Assembly: GCF_003332305.1 (NCBI RefSeq)
Contig: NZ_QOIO01000008.1
Location: 83,451 to 147,450, forward strand
Reading direction: 5' to 3'
Source of the DNA: Microvirga aerophila
GTDB taxonomy: Bacteria > Pseudomonadota > Alphaproteobacteria > Rhizobiales > Beijerinckiaceae
Length of the DNA stretch: 64,000 nt
This document shows positions 7,687 to 17,134 of this stretch, in pieces (position 1 is the stretch's first letter; each line of letters opens with the position of its first letter). The position numbers were made by a program, and so were the translations under genes. The notes below the pieces were generated by a model that was not told where the DNA came from, searched no databases, and saw nothing but the letters and a program-made list of their open reading frames with translations.

Positions 7687-10600
7687 TTATTCGGCCGGAG
7701 TTGAACCAGGAACCGCAGACCGGACAGGTCTGGAGCGGCGCTTCCTGCCCATCCATAGGACCACGAGCCTCGCCGTCACGTAGAAGACAGGTGTCAGGAA
7801 CAAGCCGAACACGGTCACGCCGAGCATGCCGGCGAACACCGCCGTACCCAGGGCCTGCCGCATCTCGGCCCCGGGACCGGTGGCGATCGCCAGCGGCAAC
7901 ACGCCGAGGATGAAGGCAAAGGCTGTCATCAGGATCGGGCGCAGGCGCAGCCGGCACGCCTCGATGACCGCCTCCACCGGAGTCATACCGTCGACTTCCG
8001 CCTGTTTCGCGAATTCAACGATCAGGATCGCGTTCTTGGCGGCCAACCCGACCAGAACCACAAGGCCGATCTGGGTCAGGATATTGTTGTCCTGCCCCCT
8101 CAGCAGCACGCCGACGAGTGCGGAGAGCACCGCCATGGGGACGATCAGGATGATGGCGATCGGCAGCGACCAGCTTTCATACTGAGCCGCGAGCACGAGG
8201 AACACGAAGAGCACGGACAAGGCAAAGATGAACACCGCCGTGTTGCCGGTCTGCCGCTCCTGGAAAGCCAGCTCCGTCCACTCGAAGCCCATCCCGGGCG
8301 AGAGGTTCTCCCGAACCAAAGCCTCCATGGTATTGAGCGCATCGGCTGAGGACACGCCCGGAGCCGCATTGCCCTGCAGCGCGACCGAAGTGAACATGTT
8401 GTAGCGCTGGACCAGGTCGGGGCCGGACATCTCCCGCATCTCCACGAGGGTGCCCATAGGCACGAGGGCGCCGGTGGACGAGCGAACCCGCAGCCGGTTG
8501 ATATCCTCCTGATCGATCCGGAAGCGCTGGTCGGCCTGGGCCCGCACCTGATAGACGCGCCCGAAGGCGTTGAAGTCGTTGACATAGGCAGTGCCGAGAT
8601 TGATCCGCAGCGTCTCGAAGATGTTCGGGATCGGCACGTTGAGGATGCTGGCCTTCTGGCGGTCGATCTCCAAGTAGACCTGGGGTGAGTTGGCCGAGAA
8701 CGTCGTGAAGACCCCCGACAGATTGGGATTCTGCCGAGCCTGTGTTGTCAGCTGGTAGGCAACAGCAAGAATGCCACGCACGTCATCGCCGGTCCTGTTC
8801 TGCAGCTGCACCTTGAACCCGCCGGAATTGCCGAGGCCGCGCACGGGAGGTGGCGGGATGGCGATGATGAACGCCTCCTCGATCGGCTGCATGCGGGCGA
8901 AGAGATCGGCGATGATCTTGGGCCCGGAATCGCCAGTCTTGATGCGCTCCTCGAACGGCTTGAACCCGGCAAAGATCGCCGCAGCGTTGGTCGCATTGGT
9001 GAAGGTGGCGCCCGAGAACCCTGGAAAGGCTACCGCGTTCCGAACACCCGGCGTCTCCTGAATGATCTTGGAGGCCCTTTGCACGACCGCGTCGGTGCGG
9101 GACAGGGAGGAGCCATCCGGCAGCTTGATGACGACGATCGCATAGCCCTGATCGAGCGTCGGGATGAAGCCGCGTGGCACGTGATCGGCGATCCACACGG
9201 TCCCAGCGAGCAGGCCGACATAAATTGACAGCACGATCAGCTTATGCCGTACGACCGCCCCAACCGCTCTGGCATAGCCGTTGGAGGTCGCATCGAAGCC
9301 CCGGTTAAAGCCGGTTGCCAGTGTTCGCCCAACCCGGGCAATCGGATTCCTGGAGTGCTCGTGGCTGTGCGGCTTCAAGAGCCGTGCGGCGAGAGCTGGC
9401 GACAGGGTCAGGGAATTGAAGGCCGAGATCAGCGTGGACACCGCAATGGTCAACGCGAACTGCCGGTAAAACTGGCCGGTGATGCCGGGAATGAAGGCTG
9501 TCGGCACGAAGACGGCGGCGAGAACCAGCGCGATGGCCACGACAGCCGTGCCCACCTCGTCCATGGTGACATGGGCTGCATCCCGTGGCGTCATGCCGAG
9601 CGCGATGTTGCGCTCCACATTCTCGACCACCACGATCGCGTCATCGACCACGATGCCGATGGCCAGAACCATGCCAAAGAGGGTGAGGGTGTTGATCGAG
9701 AACCCAAGGGCCGCCATGAAGGCGAACGTGCCGATCAGCGAGATCGGGATGGCCACGATGGGGATGATCGCTGAGCGCCAGCTCTGCAGGAAGACGATGA
9801 CAACGAGCACGACAAGGGCCGTGGCCTCGAACAGGGTCTTGTAGACCTCGCTGATGCTCTCGGCGATGAACTCGGTGGGATTGTAGACGATCTGGTACGC
9901 GATCCCTGGCGGGAAATTGGCTTTGAGCTCCTCCATGCTCTGGATGATCTGCTCCGAACTAGCCAATGCGTTAGTGCCGGGCCGCTGGAAGATCGCGAGG
10001 GCCACAGCCGGCTTTCCATTCAGGTAGGAATTCGTCACGTAATCCTGGGCGCCGAGTTCGATGCGGGCGATGTCCTGCAGCCGCACAAGGTGCCCCTGGC
10101 GGGTGGCCTGGACGATGATCGACCGGAACTGGCGCGGATCCTCGAAACGGCCTTGGGTGGTGACCGTGAGCTGGAAGGCAGCATCCGTGGGGGTCGGCTC
10201 TTGCCCCAAGGCGCCACCGGAGACCTGAACGTTCTGCTCCTGGATGGCGCGGACCACGTCACCCGAGGTCATACCGTAGGAGGCGAGTTTCTCCGGATCG
10301 AGCCAGATGCGGATGGAGTATTGCCGCTCGCCGAAGATGGTAAGGTCACCCACGCCCTGGAGACGCAACAGGATGTCGCGGACGTAGTTGCGGGCATAGT
10401 TCGAGATATAGAGCTGGTCGTAGGATCCGTCCGGCGAGAGCATGTGCACAACCATCATCAGGTCAGGCGAGCTCTTGAGAGTTGTGACCCCCAGACGCCG
10501 CACCTCCTCCGGCAGCCGCGGCGTTGCGATGGCCACCCGATTTTGGACGAGCACCTGCGCCTTATCAAGATCGGCGCCCAGCCTGAACGTGATCGTCAGC

Positions 10601-10872
10601 GCCATGGCGCCGTCGCTGGTGGAGTAAGAGGACATGTACAGCATGTCCTCGACGCCATTGATTTGCTGCTCCAACGGTGTCGCCACCGTGGCTGCCACCG
10701 TCTGTGCATCGGCGCCCGGATAGCTCGCCCGGACGACCACGGTAGGCGGCGCTACCTCCGGATACTGCGCCACCGGCAAGGTCGTGTAGGCGATGCCACC
10801 GACGATAAGGAAAATCGCCGACAGGACGGTGGCGAAGATGGGACGATCGACGAAAAAGTGAGCCATTCGCAT
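7687..10872 (-). CDS. RND efflux pump inner-membrane permease (HAE1/AcrB-MexB type)
   Basis: 1061 residues, normal for hydrophobe/amphiphile RND permeases. It begins MAHFFVDRPIFATVLSAIF and carries PVAQYPEVAPPTVVV, the central GMVLAIGIVVDDAIVVVENVER (TM4 with the proton-relay Asp pair) and in the second half GLAAKNAILIVEFAK. It is the proton-driven drug/solvent pump. The gene order adaptor (10955-12133), permease, epoxide hydrolases is tight, but no TolC-like channel gene is present in the window, so the outer-membrane partner must be encoded elsewhere. The start at 10872 has GAGGA at about 8 nt; Met3 is an alternative. Confidence 0.97.
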   Translation of the reverse strand: MRMAHFFVDRPIFATVLSAIFLIVGGIAYTTLPVAQYPEVAPPTVVVRASYPGADAQTVAATVATPLEQQINGVEDMLYMSSYSTSDGAMALTITFRLGADLDKAQVLVQNRVAIATPRLPEEVRRLGVTTLKSSPDLMMVVHMLSPDGSYDQLYISNYARNYVRDILLRLQGVGDLTIFGERQYSIRIWLDPEKLASYGMTSGDVVRAIQEQNVQVSGGALGQEPTPTDAAFQLTVTTQGRFEDPRQFRSIIVQATRQGHLVRLQDIARIELGAQDYVTNSYLNGKPAVALAIFQRPGTNALASSEQIIQSMEELKANFPPGIAYQIVYNPTEFIAESISEVYKTLFEATALVVLVVIVFLQSWRSAIIPIVAIPISLIGTFAFMAALGFSINTLTLFGMVLAIGIVVDDAIVVVENVERNIALGMTPRDAAHVTMDEVGTAVVAIALVLAAVFVPTAFIPGITGQFYRQFALTIAVSTLISAFNSLTLSPALAARLLKPHSHEHSRNPIARVGRTLATGFNRGFDATSNGYARAVGAVVRHKLIVLSIYVGLLAGTVWIADHVPRGFIPTLDQGYAIVVIKLPDGSSLSRTDAVVQRASKIIQETPGVRNAVAFPGFSGATFTNATNAAAIFAGFKPFEERIKTGDSGPKIIADLFARMQPIEEAFIIAIPPPPVRGLGNSGGFKVQLQNRTGDDVRGILAVAYQLTTQARQNPNLSGVFTTFSANSPQVYLEIDRQKASILNVPIPNIFETLRINLGTAYVNDFNAFGRVYQVRAQADQRFRIDQEDINRLRVRSSTGALVPMGTLVEMREMSGPDLVQRYNMFTSVALQGNAAPGVSSADALNTMEALVRENLSPGMGFEWTELAFQERQTGNTAVFIFALSVLFVFLVLAAQYESWSLPIAIILIVPMAVLSALVGVLLRGQDNNILTQIGLVVLVGLAAKNAILIVEFAKQAEVDGMTPVEAVIEACRLRLRPILMTAFAFILGVLPLAIATGPGAEMRQALGTAVFAGMLGVTVFGLFLTPVFYVTARLVVLWMGRKRRSRPVRSAVPGSTPAE

Positions 10873-10954
10873 GGAGGCGTCCTCATGAGCGAGGTCAGGT
10901 GCCGTTTCGCTCTCGGGTTAGCGGCAGCGTCGTCATCTGCGGCGTGATCGGCGC

Positions 10955-12133
10955 TCAGTGCCGAACCCGGACAAGACCGTTCACGACCACGGTCTCGTTC
11001 CCGGTCAACCCATCGCGGATGACTCTGTAGCCGTCGATCCGCGGACCGATGCGCACGGGCTTGAGATGGACGACATTCTTCTCATCGACCGCATAGACCA
11101 CACGCCGGTCCTGATCGCTGCCGATGGCTTCATCGGGCAGGAGGATGCCTTTATAGGGATCGGAAGCCCCGATCGTCACGCGGCCGAACAAGCCGGGCGT
11201 CAGCAACATATCCTTGTTGTCGAAGACCGCACGCACCCGGATCGTGCCACTGGCCTCATCCAACCGGTTGTCAACGAAATCGAGCTGTCCCTTGCGCTGC
11301 CCCAGGCGCTCGTCCGTCAGCGTGAGCAGAGCCTCGTTCGCCGATCCGTTTGCGGATGTTCGCGTCCCTCCCTGGGTCTGACGCGAGAAGGCCAAGTAGG
11401 AACGCTCGTCGACATCGAAGTAGAACTGAATCGGGTGGAGCGAGACGATATTCGTCAGGACAGTCTCGTTGGCGTTGACCAGGTTACCCTCGGACACGAG
11501 CTTGCGCGAGATCCGGCCGGTCAGAGGCGCCTTGATTTCCGTAAACCCGACGTCGAGCTCGGCTTGGCGTAGGGCCGCCTGGGCTCGGTCGAGATCAGCC
11601 TTGCCGGTCAGGAAGGCCTGCCGGCGCTGATCGAAGATCTGGTCGGGGATGTTGCCGGTCATCCGCAGCTGCTCGGCCCGAGCCAGATCGCTCTGGGCAA
11701 ATTCCAAGCGGACCTGCGAAGACGTGACGGCCGCTTTCGCCTGCTCAAGCGAATTTCGGTACGGACGTGGATCGATGGTGAAGAGAAGATTTCCTGCCCT
11801 GACGAGGGATCCGTCCTTAAAATGAACCTTGTCGAGATAACCTGAGACCCGGGCGCGGATGTCGACCTGATCGACCGCCTCGAAGCGGCCGATGAAGTCG
11901 GTCTGCTCGATAATGTCCTTCACCACAGGCTTGGCGACCGTTACGGGGGGCGGCGGAGCCGGGCCGCCTTGGGCAAAGGCCAGACCTCCTGCCGCAAGCC
12001 ATAAGCCAAGCGCGATAAGCACCCACCGGGACCGGAGTGCCGCTGGGGCGTGGCATGCGCGAGCGTGGCCCAGCCGCTGCCACGGCAGGCATCCTCTCTG
12101 ATGAACATGCCCTGGTGTCTGGGAGATCGTCAT
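10955..12133 (-). CDS. RND efflux periplasmic adaptor (membrane fusion protein)
   Basis: 392 residues. An N-terminal basic region and hydrophobic anchor (WVLIALGLWLAAGGLAFAQ) precede VTVAKPVVKDIIEQTDFIGRF, the lipoyl half (VSGYLDKVHFKDGSLVRAGNLLFTIDPRPY), a coiled-coil hairpin with EQAKAAVTSSQVRLEFAQSD, the second lipoyl half (IKAPLTGRISRKLVSEGNLV) and a beta-barrel end. It links the permease encoded 82 nt downstream to an outer-membrane channel. The ATG at 12133 has GGAGG at 10 nt; an upstream in-frame GTG at 12151 is possible but unsupported. Confidence 0.94.
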   Translation of the reverse strand: MTISQTPGHVHQRGCLPWQRLGHARACHAPAALRSRWVLIALGLWLAAGGLAFAQGGPAPPPPVTVAKPVVKDIIEQTDFIGRFEAVDQVDIRARVSGYLDKVHFKDGSLVRAGNLLFTIDPRPYRNSLEQAKAAVTSSQVRLEFAQSDLARAEQLRMTGNIPDQIFDQRRQAFLTGKADLDRAQAALRQAELDVGFTEIKAPLTGRISRKLVSEGNLVNANETVLTNIVSLHPIQFYFDVDERSYLAFSRQTQGGTRTSANGSANEALLTLTDERLGQRKGQLDFVDNRLDEASGTIRVRAVFDNKDMLLTPGLFGRVTIGASDPYKGILLPDEAIGSDQDRRVVYAVDEKNVVHLKPVRIGPRIDGYRVIRDGLTGNETVVVNGLVRVRH

Positions 12134-12431
12134 GGGCTCTATTGCCTCCACCAGATGGGAGCTTCCGGTGTCTGCGCCATCACGCAGGGGGCATGCCTCG
12201 GCAAGAGATGCGTCGGCATCCCACCTACGTCTTTGGTGCAGGAAACATTACGCAATCTTGAAGTATTTTACCGCCCGCGAGGAGCAACGACAGTTCAAGA
12301 ATTGCGCCGAGTTATCGGAAATTGCGGCAATCCGGAGCGCCCGGCATGAACCCCGACCCTGATTGTGGTAGGGAGTGGAAACGCCTGCTCCGTTCTCATG
12401 GTGACTTCGGACGACACGAGGAGAACTGATC
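12134..12431. promoter_or_regulatory. Divergent region between the RND operon and the NuoF-like gene, with a pattern-A direct repeat
   Basis: Holds the direct repeat ATTGCG (12301-12306), 14-nt spacer, ATTGCGG (12321-12327), followed by CAATCCGGAG, about 105 nt before the NuoF-like start. The same 20-bp-period repeat recurs at five other sites in the window, so this is probably an activator or repressor site for the plus-strand transcript. The remaining DNA facing the adaptor gene shows no clear promoter hexamers. Confidence 0.6.
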
Positions 12432-13727
12432 ATGCTCAACGACAGGGACCGGATCTTCACGAACCTCTATGGCTTCCACGACTGGCGGCTTGCCGGCGCC
12501 CGCATGCGTGGAGACTGGGACGGGACCTCCGAGCTGCTGGCGCGGGGACGGGACTGGATCATCAATGAAACCAAGGCATCGGGGCTCCGCGGGCGGGGCG
12601 GCGCGGGATTTGCCACGGGACTGAAATGGTCGTTCATGCCCAAGGGATCCGGCCCTCTGCCCAGCTACCTTGTGGTCAATGCCGACGAGTCCGAGCCGGG
12701 AACCTGCAAGGACCGTGAAATTCTGCGCAATGATCCTCACAAACTGGTGGAAGGCTGCCTGCTCACGTCGTTCGCCATCGGTGCCCATGCTTGCTACATC
12801 TACATCCGCGGCGAGTTTATCCAGGAAGCCGCTCATCTGCAGCAGGCCATTGACGAGGCCTACGGTGCTGGCTTGATCGGCCGCGATGCCTGTGGCTCCG
12901 GGTGGGACTTTGATCTTTACCTTCATCGTGGGGCCGGCGCCTACATCGCTGGGGAAGAGACAGCCCTCCTTGAGAGCCTCGAAGGCAAGAAGGCGATGCC
13001 CCGGATGAAGCCGCCGTTCCCGGCGGCGATCGGCCTGTACGGCTGCCCGACCACGGTGAACAACGTCGAGACCATTGCCGTCGTGCCGACGATTTTGCGG
13101 CGTGGGGCGACCTGGTTTGCGGGCTTTGGCCGACCGAACAACTCCGGCACCAAGATCTATTCGATCTCCGGCCATGTGAACAGGCCGTGCAATGTCGAGG
13201 AAGCCATGAGCATCCCGCTGCGTGAATTGATCGACACCCATGCAGGCGGCGTGCGGGGAGGGTGGGATAACCTTCTGGCGGTCATCCCAGGCGGTGGATC
13301 CATGCCGCTGGTGCCGAAGCATCTCTGTGATACCTTGTTGATGGACTTCGACAGCCTGCGCGACCTCAAAAGCGGGCTCGGCACCGCTGCGATCGTAGTG
13401 ATGGATCAGTCGACGGACCTGATTGCGGCCATTGCTCGCCTGAGCGCGTTCTTCAAGCACGAAAGCTGCGGCCAGTGCACCCCCTGCCGCGAGGGGACCG
13501 GGTGGGTGATGCGGGTGATGTACCGGATGGTCGAAGGCCGCGCCGATCCGCATGAGATCGACCTGGTGGAGCAGGTCACGCAGCAGATGGAAGGCCATAC
13601 GATCTGTGCGTTCGGCGATGCCGCCGCCTGGCCCGTGCAGGGACTGATCCGCCACTTCCGCCCGATGCTGCTGGAGCGGATCGCCCCGTACCAACATGAG
13701 CACCAGCCAGCTCTCGCAGCGGAGTGA
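12432..13727 (+). CDS. Orphan NADH-quinone oxidoreductase subunit F-like flavoprotein
   Basis: 431 residues, the length of NuoF. The NADH/FMN-binding half shows [19 protein letters not shown] (52-70) and [15 protein letters not shown]; the Fe-S end shows C346xxC349xxC352 in [13 protein letters not shown] and C392 in HTICAFGDA, the N3 cluster ligands. It should oxidise NAD(P)H through FMN to a [4Fe-4S] centre. No nuoE, nuoG or other complex I genes are near; instead a PDH E1-alpha gene follows 48 nt later. It may serve a formate dehydrogenase-like or hydrogenase-like partner elsewhere, or be an isolated diaphorase. RBS GAGGAG, 8 nt. A pattern-A repeat lies upstream. Confidence 0.93.
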   Translation: MLNDRDRIFTNLYGFHDWRLAGARMRGDWDGTSELLARGRDWIINETKASGLRGRGGAGFATGLKWSFMPKGSGPLPSYLVVNADESEPGTCKDREILRNDPHKLVEGCLLTSFAIGAHACYIYIRGEFIQEAAHLQQAIDEAYGAGLIGRDACGSGWDFDLYLHRGAGAYIAGEETALLESLEGKKAMPRMKPPFPAAIGLYGCPTTVNNVETIAVVPTILRRGATWFAGFGRPNNSGTKIYSISGHVNRPCNVEEAMSIPLRELIDTHAGGVRGGWDNLLAVIPGGGSMPLVPKHLCDTLLMDFDSLRDLKSGLGTAAIVVMDQSTDLIAAIARLSAFFKHESCGQCTPCREGTGWVMRVMYRMVEGRADPHEIDLVEQVTQQMEGHTICAFGDAAAWPVQGLIRHFRPMLLERIAPYQHEHQPALAAE

Positions 13728-13775
13728 CACGTGGGTGAAGCACACTGGACTGACACCAGGCGTCGGGAGAGCACC

Positions 13776-14774
13776 ATGGCACCTAAATCCAATAAGGATC
13801 AGCAGAAATTTACTAAGGATCAGGAGGCGCACGCGTACCGCGAGATGCTGCTGATCCGACGCTTCGAGGAGAAGACTGGCCAGATGTACGGCATGGGTCT
13901 CATCCGCGGCTTCTGCCACCTCTATATCGGTCAGGAAGCCATCGTCGTCGGCATGGGAATGGCGACCAAAGACGGTGACCAGATGATCACCGGCTATCGT
14001 GATCACGGTCACATGCTGGCCTGCGGCATGGATCCGAAGGGCGTGATGGCCGAACTCACGGGCCGCCGCGGCGGTCTGTCAAAAGGCAAAGGCGGCTCCA
14101 TGCACATGTTCTCGAAGGAGAAGCATTTTTATGGCGGCCACGGTATTGTCGGCTCGCAGGTGTCGCTTGGCACCGGCATCGCGTTCGCGAACTACTACCG
14201 CGAGAATGGCAATGTCTGCCTGACCTACTTTGGCGAGGGTGCGGCCAACCAGGGTCAGGTTTCTGAGAGCTTCAACATGGCAGCGGTCTGGAAGCTGCCG
14301 GTGGTCTACGTAATCGAGAACAACCGCTACGCCATGGGCACGGAGATGAGCCGTTCCTCGGCCCAGACCGACTTCTCGAAACGCGGCGTGTCCTTCGGCA
14401 TTCCGGGCGAGAAGGTGGACGGCATGGATGTCCGTGCGGTCTACGCCGCCGGCCAGAAGGCGATCGAGCATGCCCGCTCCGGCCAGGGCCCCTACATCCT
14501 TGAGATGCTATCCTACCGCTATCGCGGCCACTCGATGTCGGATCCAGCCAAGTACCGCACGAGGGAGGAAGTGGACCAGGTGCGGGAGGAGCGTGACCCC
14601 ATCGAGCAATCCCGCCGCCGTCTGCTGGAGCGCTGGAAGCTGTCGGAAGACGAGCTCAAGACGATCGACAGCCGCGTGCGCGAGATCGTCAACGAGGCGG
14701 CCGAGTTCGCCACGCACGATCCGGAGCCCGACGCGTCCGAACTCTACACGGACATCCTGCTCCAGACACCCTGA
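13776..14774 (+). CDS. pdhA: Orphan pyruvate dehydrogenase E1 component, alpha subunit
   Basis: 332 residues. The thiamine-diphosphate motif is GEGAANQGQ (153-161) ending with ENNRYAMGT (NN at 182-183). GFCHLYIGQEA, YRDHGHMLACG, GKGGSMHMF, the active-site loop HFYGGHGIVG and the C-terminal YRYRGHSMSDPAKYRTREEV match E1-alpha. It would decarboxylate a 2-oxo acid, but the beta subunit, E2 and E3 are absent here, so it must pair with subunits encoded elsewhere or be a redundant copy. ATG 13776 has GGAG 7 nt upstream; a GTG at 13731 is in frame but lacks support. It forms a likely two-gene operon with the NuoF-like gene. Confidence 0.94.
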   Translation: MAPKSNKDQQKFTKDQEAHAYREMLLIRRFEEKTGQMYGMGLIRGFCHLYIGQEAIVVGMGMATKDGDQMITGYRDHGHMLACGMDPKGVMAELTGRRGGLSKGKGGSMHMFSKEKHFYGGHGIVGSQVSLGTGIAFANYYRENGNVCLTYFGEGAANQGQVSESFNMAAVWKLPVVYVIENNRYAMGTEMSRSSAQTDFSKRGVSFGIPGEKVDGMDVRAVYAAGQKAIEHARSGQGPYILEMLSYRYRGHSMSDPAKYRTREEVDQVREERDPIEQSRRRLLERWKLSEDELKTIDSRVREIVNEAAEFATHDPEPDASELYTDILLQTP

Positions 14775-14962
14775 GAGGCCCTGTCAGATTGGTAGCAGCG
14801 CAGGCTTGGGCCAGGATGTCGGGCATGAGCACGCCATCCGACCCTGACCGGGCTTCCATTCCCAGCGGAGATCTTCAAAGCGTCCGACTGGCCGAATTTC
14901 CAACCTCCACGGTATGCTCCCGGCCGGTGCAGGCGAAACGTTCGAAGAACGGATGGGATTGT

Positions 14963-15122
14963 CCTAGAGCATCGTCGATAGCGGAAGACCGAATCCACTT
15001 TTCCGCACGATGCGCTAGAGCATCGGACCGTTAAGTGGACGCGCCACCGGCGGCTTCGGCATGGCTCCAGGATGGCTGAGATGCAGACTTCATCGGATCC
15101 GACTTCTCGTCCGATGCTCTAG
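14963..15122. repeat. Palindromic intergenic repeat with CTAGAGCATCG ends
   Basis: The segment has CTAGAGCATCG near 14964, again at 15015-15025 and the inverse CGATGCTCTAG at 15112-15122. The left part folds as GCGGAA...TTCCGC with a GAATCCACT-type loop, flanked by ATCG/CGAT arms. I recognise the AGAGCATCG / GGAATCCACTTTTCC style as a dispersed palindromic repeat of Hyphomicrobiales genomes; the copy number cannot be judged here. It lies between two convergent genes (E1-alpha and FabF) where it can also act as a bidirectional terminator. Confidence 0.6.
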
Positions 15123-15144
15123 AATGCGACCCAATTGACCGAGG

Positions 15145-16410
15145 TCAGTTCCAGCGACGGAAGATGACGCTCGCGTTGACGCCACCGAACCCGAACCCGT
15201 TCGAGATCGCATGTTCGATCTCCATGCGACGGGCCGAGCCGCGCACGAGGTTGATCCCCTCCGCAGTGGGATCGGGATTGTCCAAATTGAGCGTTGCGGG
15301 CGCGATCTGATCGCGCAAGGCCAGCACCGTGAAAATCGCTTCCAGCCCGCCCGCCGCACCGAGCAGGTGACCCGTCGCCGACTTCGTGGCGCTCACGGCG
15401 ATCCCGCCGTCCCGACCGAAGACGGACCTGATGGCGGCAATCTCTCCTCTGTCACCAACCGGCGTCGAGGTCGAATGAGCGTTCAGATGCTGGACATCCG
15501 TAGCTTGCAGCCCTGCACGCTTGAGGGCGAGGCTCATGGCCCGTGCAGCGCCGCTGCCATCCTCGGGACCAGCCGTCATGTGATAGGCATCGGCCGTCGT
15601 GCCGTACCCGACGAGCTCGGCAATCGGTGTGGCGCCGCGGGCGAGGGCATGGTCAAGAGCCTCGATCACCAGAATGCCGGCTCCCTCACCCATGACGAAG
15701 CCGTCACGCTCCATATCGAACGGGCGGGAGGCCTTTTCCGGCGCGTCGTTGAAGCCGGTCGAGAGCGCCCGTGCCGCCGCGAAGCCGCCAAGGCTGACCT
15801 TGTCGATGCACGCCTCCGCCCCGCCGCAGATGGCGATATCCGCCTCATCCATCCAGACCATTCGCGCTGCGTCCCCTAAGGCCTGCACGCTGGCTGCGCA
15901 GGCTGTGACAGGGGTGCCGATCGGACCGTTGAACCCATGCGTGATGGTGATATGGCCCGCCGCGAGGTTGGCGAGGAAGGACGGAACAGTGAACGGCGAA
16001 AGCCTGCGGACACCACGGGTGTCGGTAGTTCGTACAGCATCTGCAATGGCTGGGAATCCTCCAATGCCCGAGGCGATCACCGTTGCGGTCCGATCCCGTT
16101 CTTCGGCTGTTGTCGGGCGCCATCCTGCCATAGCAATCGCCTCCTGTGCGGCCGCGAGAGCGAACAGGATGAACCGATCCATCTTGCGCTGGTCCTTTGG
16201 CGAAACAATCGCATCCGGATTGAAGCCTGCCCCCGCGTCTTCGGTATAATCGGGAACGAGGCCGCCGATCTTGGCCGGGAGGTCATCGACCAATCCGGCC
16301 GGGAGCAGACGGATCCCGGATTTCCTCTCGAGGAGCCGTGCCCAGCTGGTCTCGACCCCGCACCCGAGCGGCGAAACCACCCCCATGCCGGTCACAACGA
16401 TCCGTCGCAT
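15145..16410 (-). CDS. fabF: Beta-ketoacyl-ACP synthase II-type condensing enzyme
   Basis: 421 residues. The Cys-His-His triad of the KAS II family is complete: C171 in VTACAAS, H312 in NAHSTSTPVGD and H348 in SATGHLLGA. GGAEACID and FDMERDGFVMGEGAG are also typical. It elongates acyl-ACP with malonyl-ACP. It stands alone without acpP or fabD, next to a TetR regulator and a thiolase, suggesting an accessory lipid or polyketide-like role rather than housekeeping FAS; this is inference. Identification of family is firm, the symbol is by family only. Confidence 0.93.
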   Translation of the reverse strand: MRRIVVTGMGVVSPLGCGVETSWARLLERKSGIRLLPAGLVDDLPAKIGGLVPDYTEDAGAGFNPDAIVSPKDQRKMDRFILFALAAAQEAIAMAGWRPTTAEERDRTATVIASGIGGFPAIADAVRTTDTRGVRRLSPFTVPSFLANLAAGHITITHGFNGPIGTPVTACAASVQALGDAARMVWMDEADIAICGGAEACIDKVSLGGFAAARALSTGFNDAPEKASRPFDMERDGFVMGEGAGILVIEALDHALARGATPIAELVGYGTTADAYHMTAGPEDGSGAARAMSLALKRAGLQATDVQHLNAHSTSTPVGDRGEIAAIRSVFGRDGGIAVSATKSATGHLLGAAGGLEAIFTVLALRDQIAPATLNLDNPDPTAEGINLVRGSARRMEIEHAISNGFGFGGVNASVIFRRWN

Positions 16411-16459
16411 GCTGTATCCTCCCTTGTTTTCTGCAGACGCTTGCGTCCGAGCCGATTTG

Positions 16460-17056
16460 TCAGAACTCCTGCCGAGCCAGCCGAAGGGCTGCGTCTTGTC
16501 CCGATTTGAGGATCGCCTCAGAGAGCGCCCGGTCTGTTGTGACCCGTGCCAGCTGCAGCGTTCCGATCATCAGGGCGAAGATCGCATAGGCAGTTTCCCG
16601 TGCCTGTTCCTCGGGGAATGCTGACGGCAACTCGGACGCGATGATCACAGCCATCTCGTCCGCGGCCCGGGCCATGATGTCCCGGGTCTTAGGATCATTG
16701 CGGGCGACCTCCGGCGCTAGCGCCGCCACGGAGCAGCCTGCCTGCGGCCGGTCCCGGTGTGCCGTCTGCAGGTACGATCGCACTAACGCTTCAAGCCCGT
16801 CCTCGTGTCGGTCTCGCGCAGCCTCGATCGCAGCGATCCATTTCTCGCGATTGCGGGCATGGGAGGTGGCCAGAGCCTCGCGGACGAGGTCGTCCTTCGA
16901 CTTGAAGTGTGCGTAGAAGCCGCCGTGGGTGAGCCCCGCGTCTGCCATGAGGCCGGCCACGCCGGTACCCTCAATGCCCTTCGCCCGGAACCGAGCCGCG
17001 GCGACCTCGACGACACGTTTCCGCGTCTGCTCCTTGTGGCCTTTCTCGTAGCGCAT
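16460..17056 (-). CDS. TetR/AcrR-family transcriptional regulator
   Basis: 198 residues. The N-terminal helix-turn-helix reads RVVEVAAARFRAKGIEGTGVAGLMADAGLTHGGFYAHFKSKDDLV in shape (helix, ID-type turn, GGFYAHF recognition helix), and the C-terminal half is an all-helical ligand domain containing AGCSVAALAPEVARND, the subgroup related to YxaF/LmrA-like regulators. The start at 17056 has GGAGG 7 nt upstream. It is transcribed away from the thiolase gene; the intergenic region carries a palindrome (17085-17121), so the protein probably represses itself and the thiolase. The ligand may be an acyl-CoA (inference from neighbours). Confidence 0.92.
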   Translation of the reverse strand: MRYEKGHKEQTRKRVVEVAAARFRAKGIEGTGVAGLMADAGLTHGGFYAHFKSKDDLVREALATSHARNREKWIAAIEAARDRHEDGLEALVRSYLQTAHRDRPQAGCSVAALAPEVARNDPKTRDIMARAADEMAVIIASELPSAFPEEQARETAYAIFALMIGTLQLARVTTDRALSEAILKSGQDAALRLARQEF

Positions 17057-17084
17057 GCTCATGCCTCCCATCCAGACGCTATTT

Positions 17085-17121
17085 ACATGATGATCGTCAT
17101 ATCGTATGTCAAGCATCATGT
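17085..17121. promoter_or_regulatory. Palindrome and promoter in the TetR/thiolase intergenic region
   Basis: Perfect 8-bp arms ACATGATG (17085-17092) and CATCATGT (17114-17121) flank a 21-bp core. On the minus strand TTGACA (17112-17107) can serve as the -35 of the tetR-like gene. The palindrome covers this promoter and lies directly before the thiolase ribosome site, the expected place for a TetR-type operator. Confidence 0.55.
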
Positions 17122-17134
17122 GAAGGAGTGCTCA

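Noticed and set aside
12396..14012. Long minus-strand frame of 538 codons opposite NuoF and E1-alpha
   Set aside because: It is antisense to two well-identified genes; the translation has no recognisable domain and its codon pattern is the mirror of the plus frame.
14963..15122. CRISPR-like repeat array
   Set aside because: Only three short AGAGCATCG copies with unequal spacing and inverted orientation; fits a palindromic intergenic repeat. No cas genes in the window.
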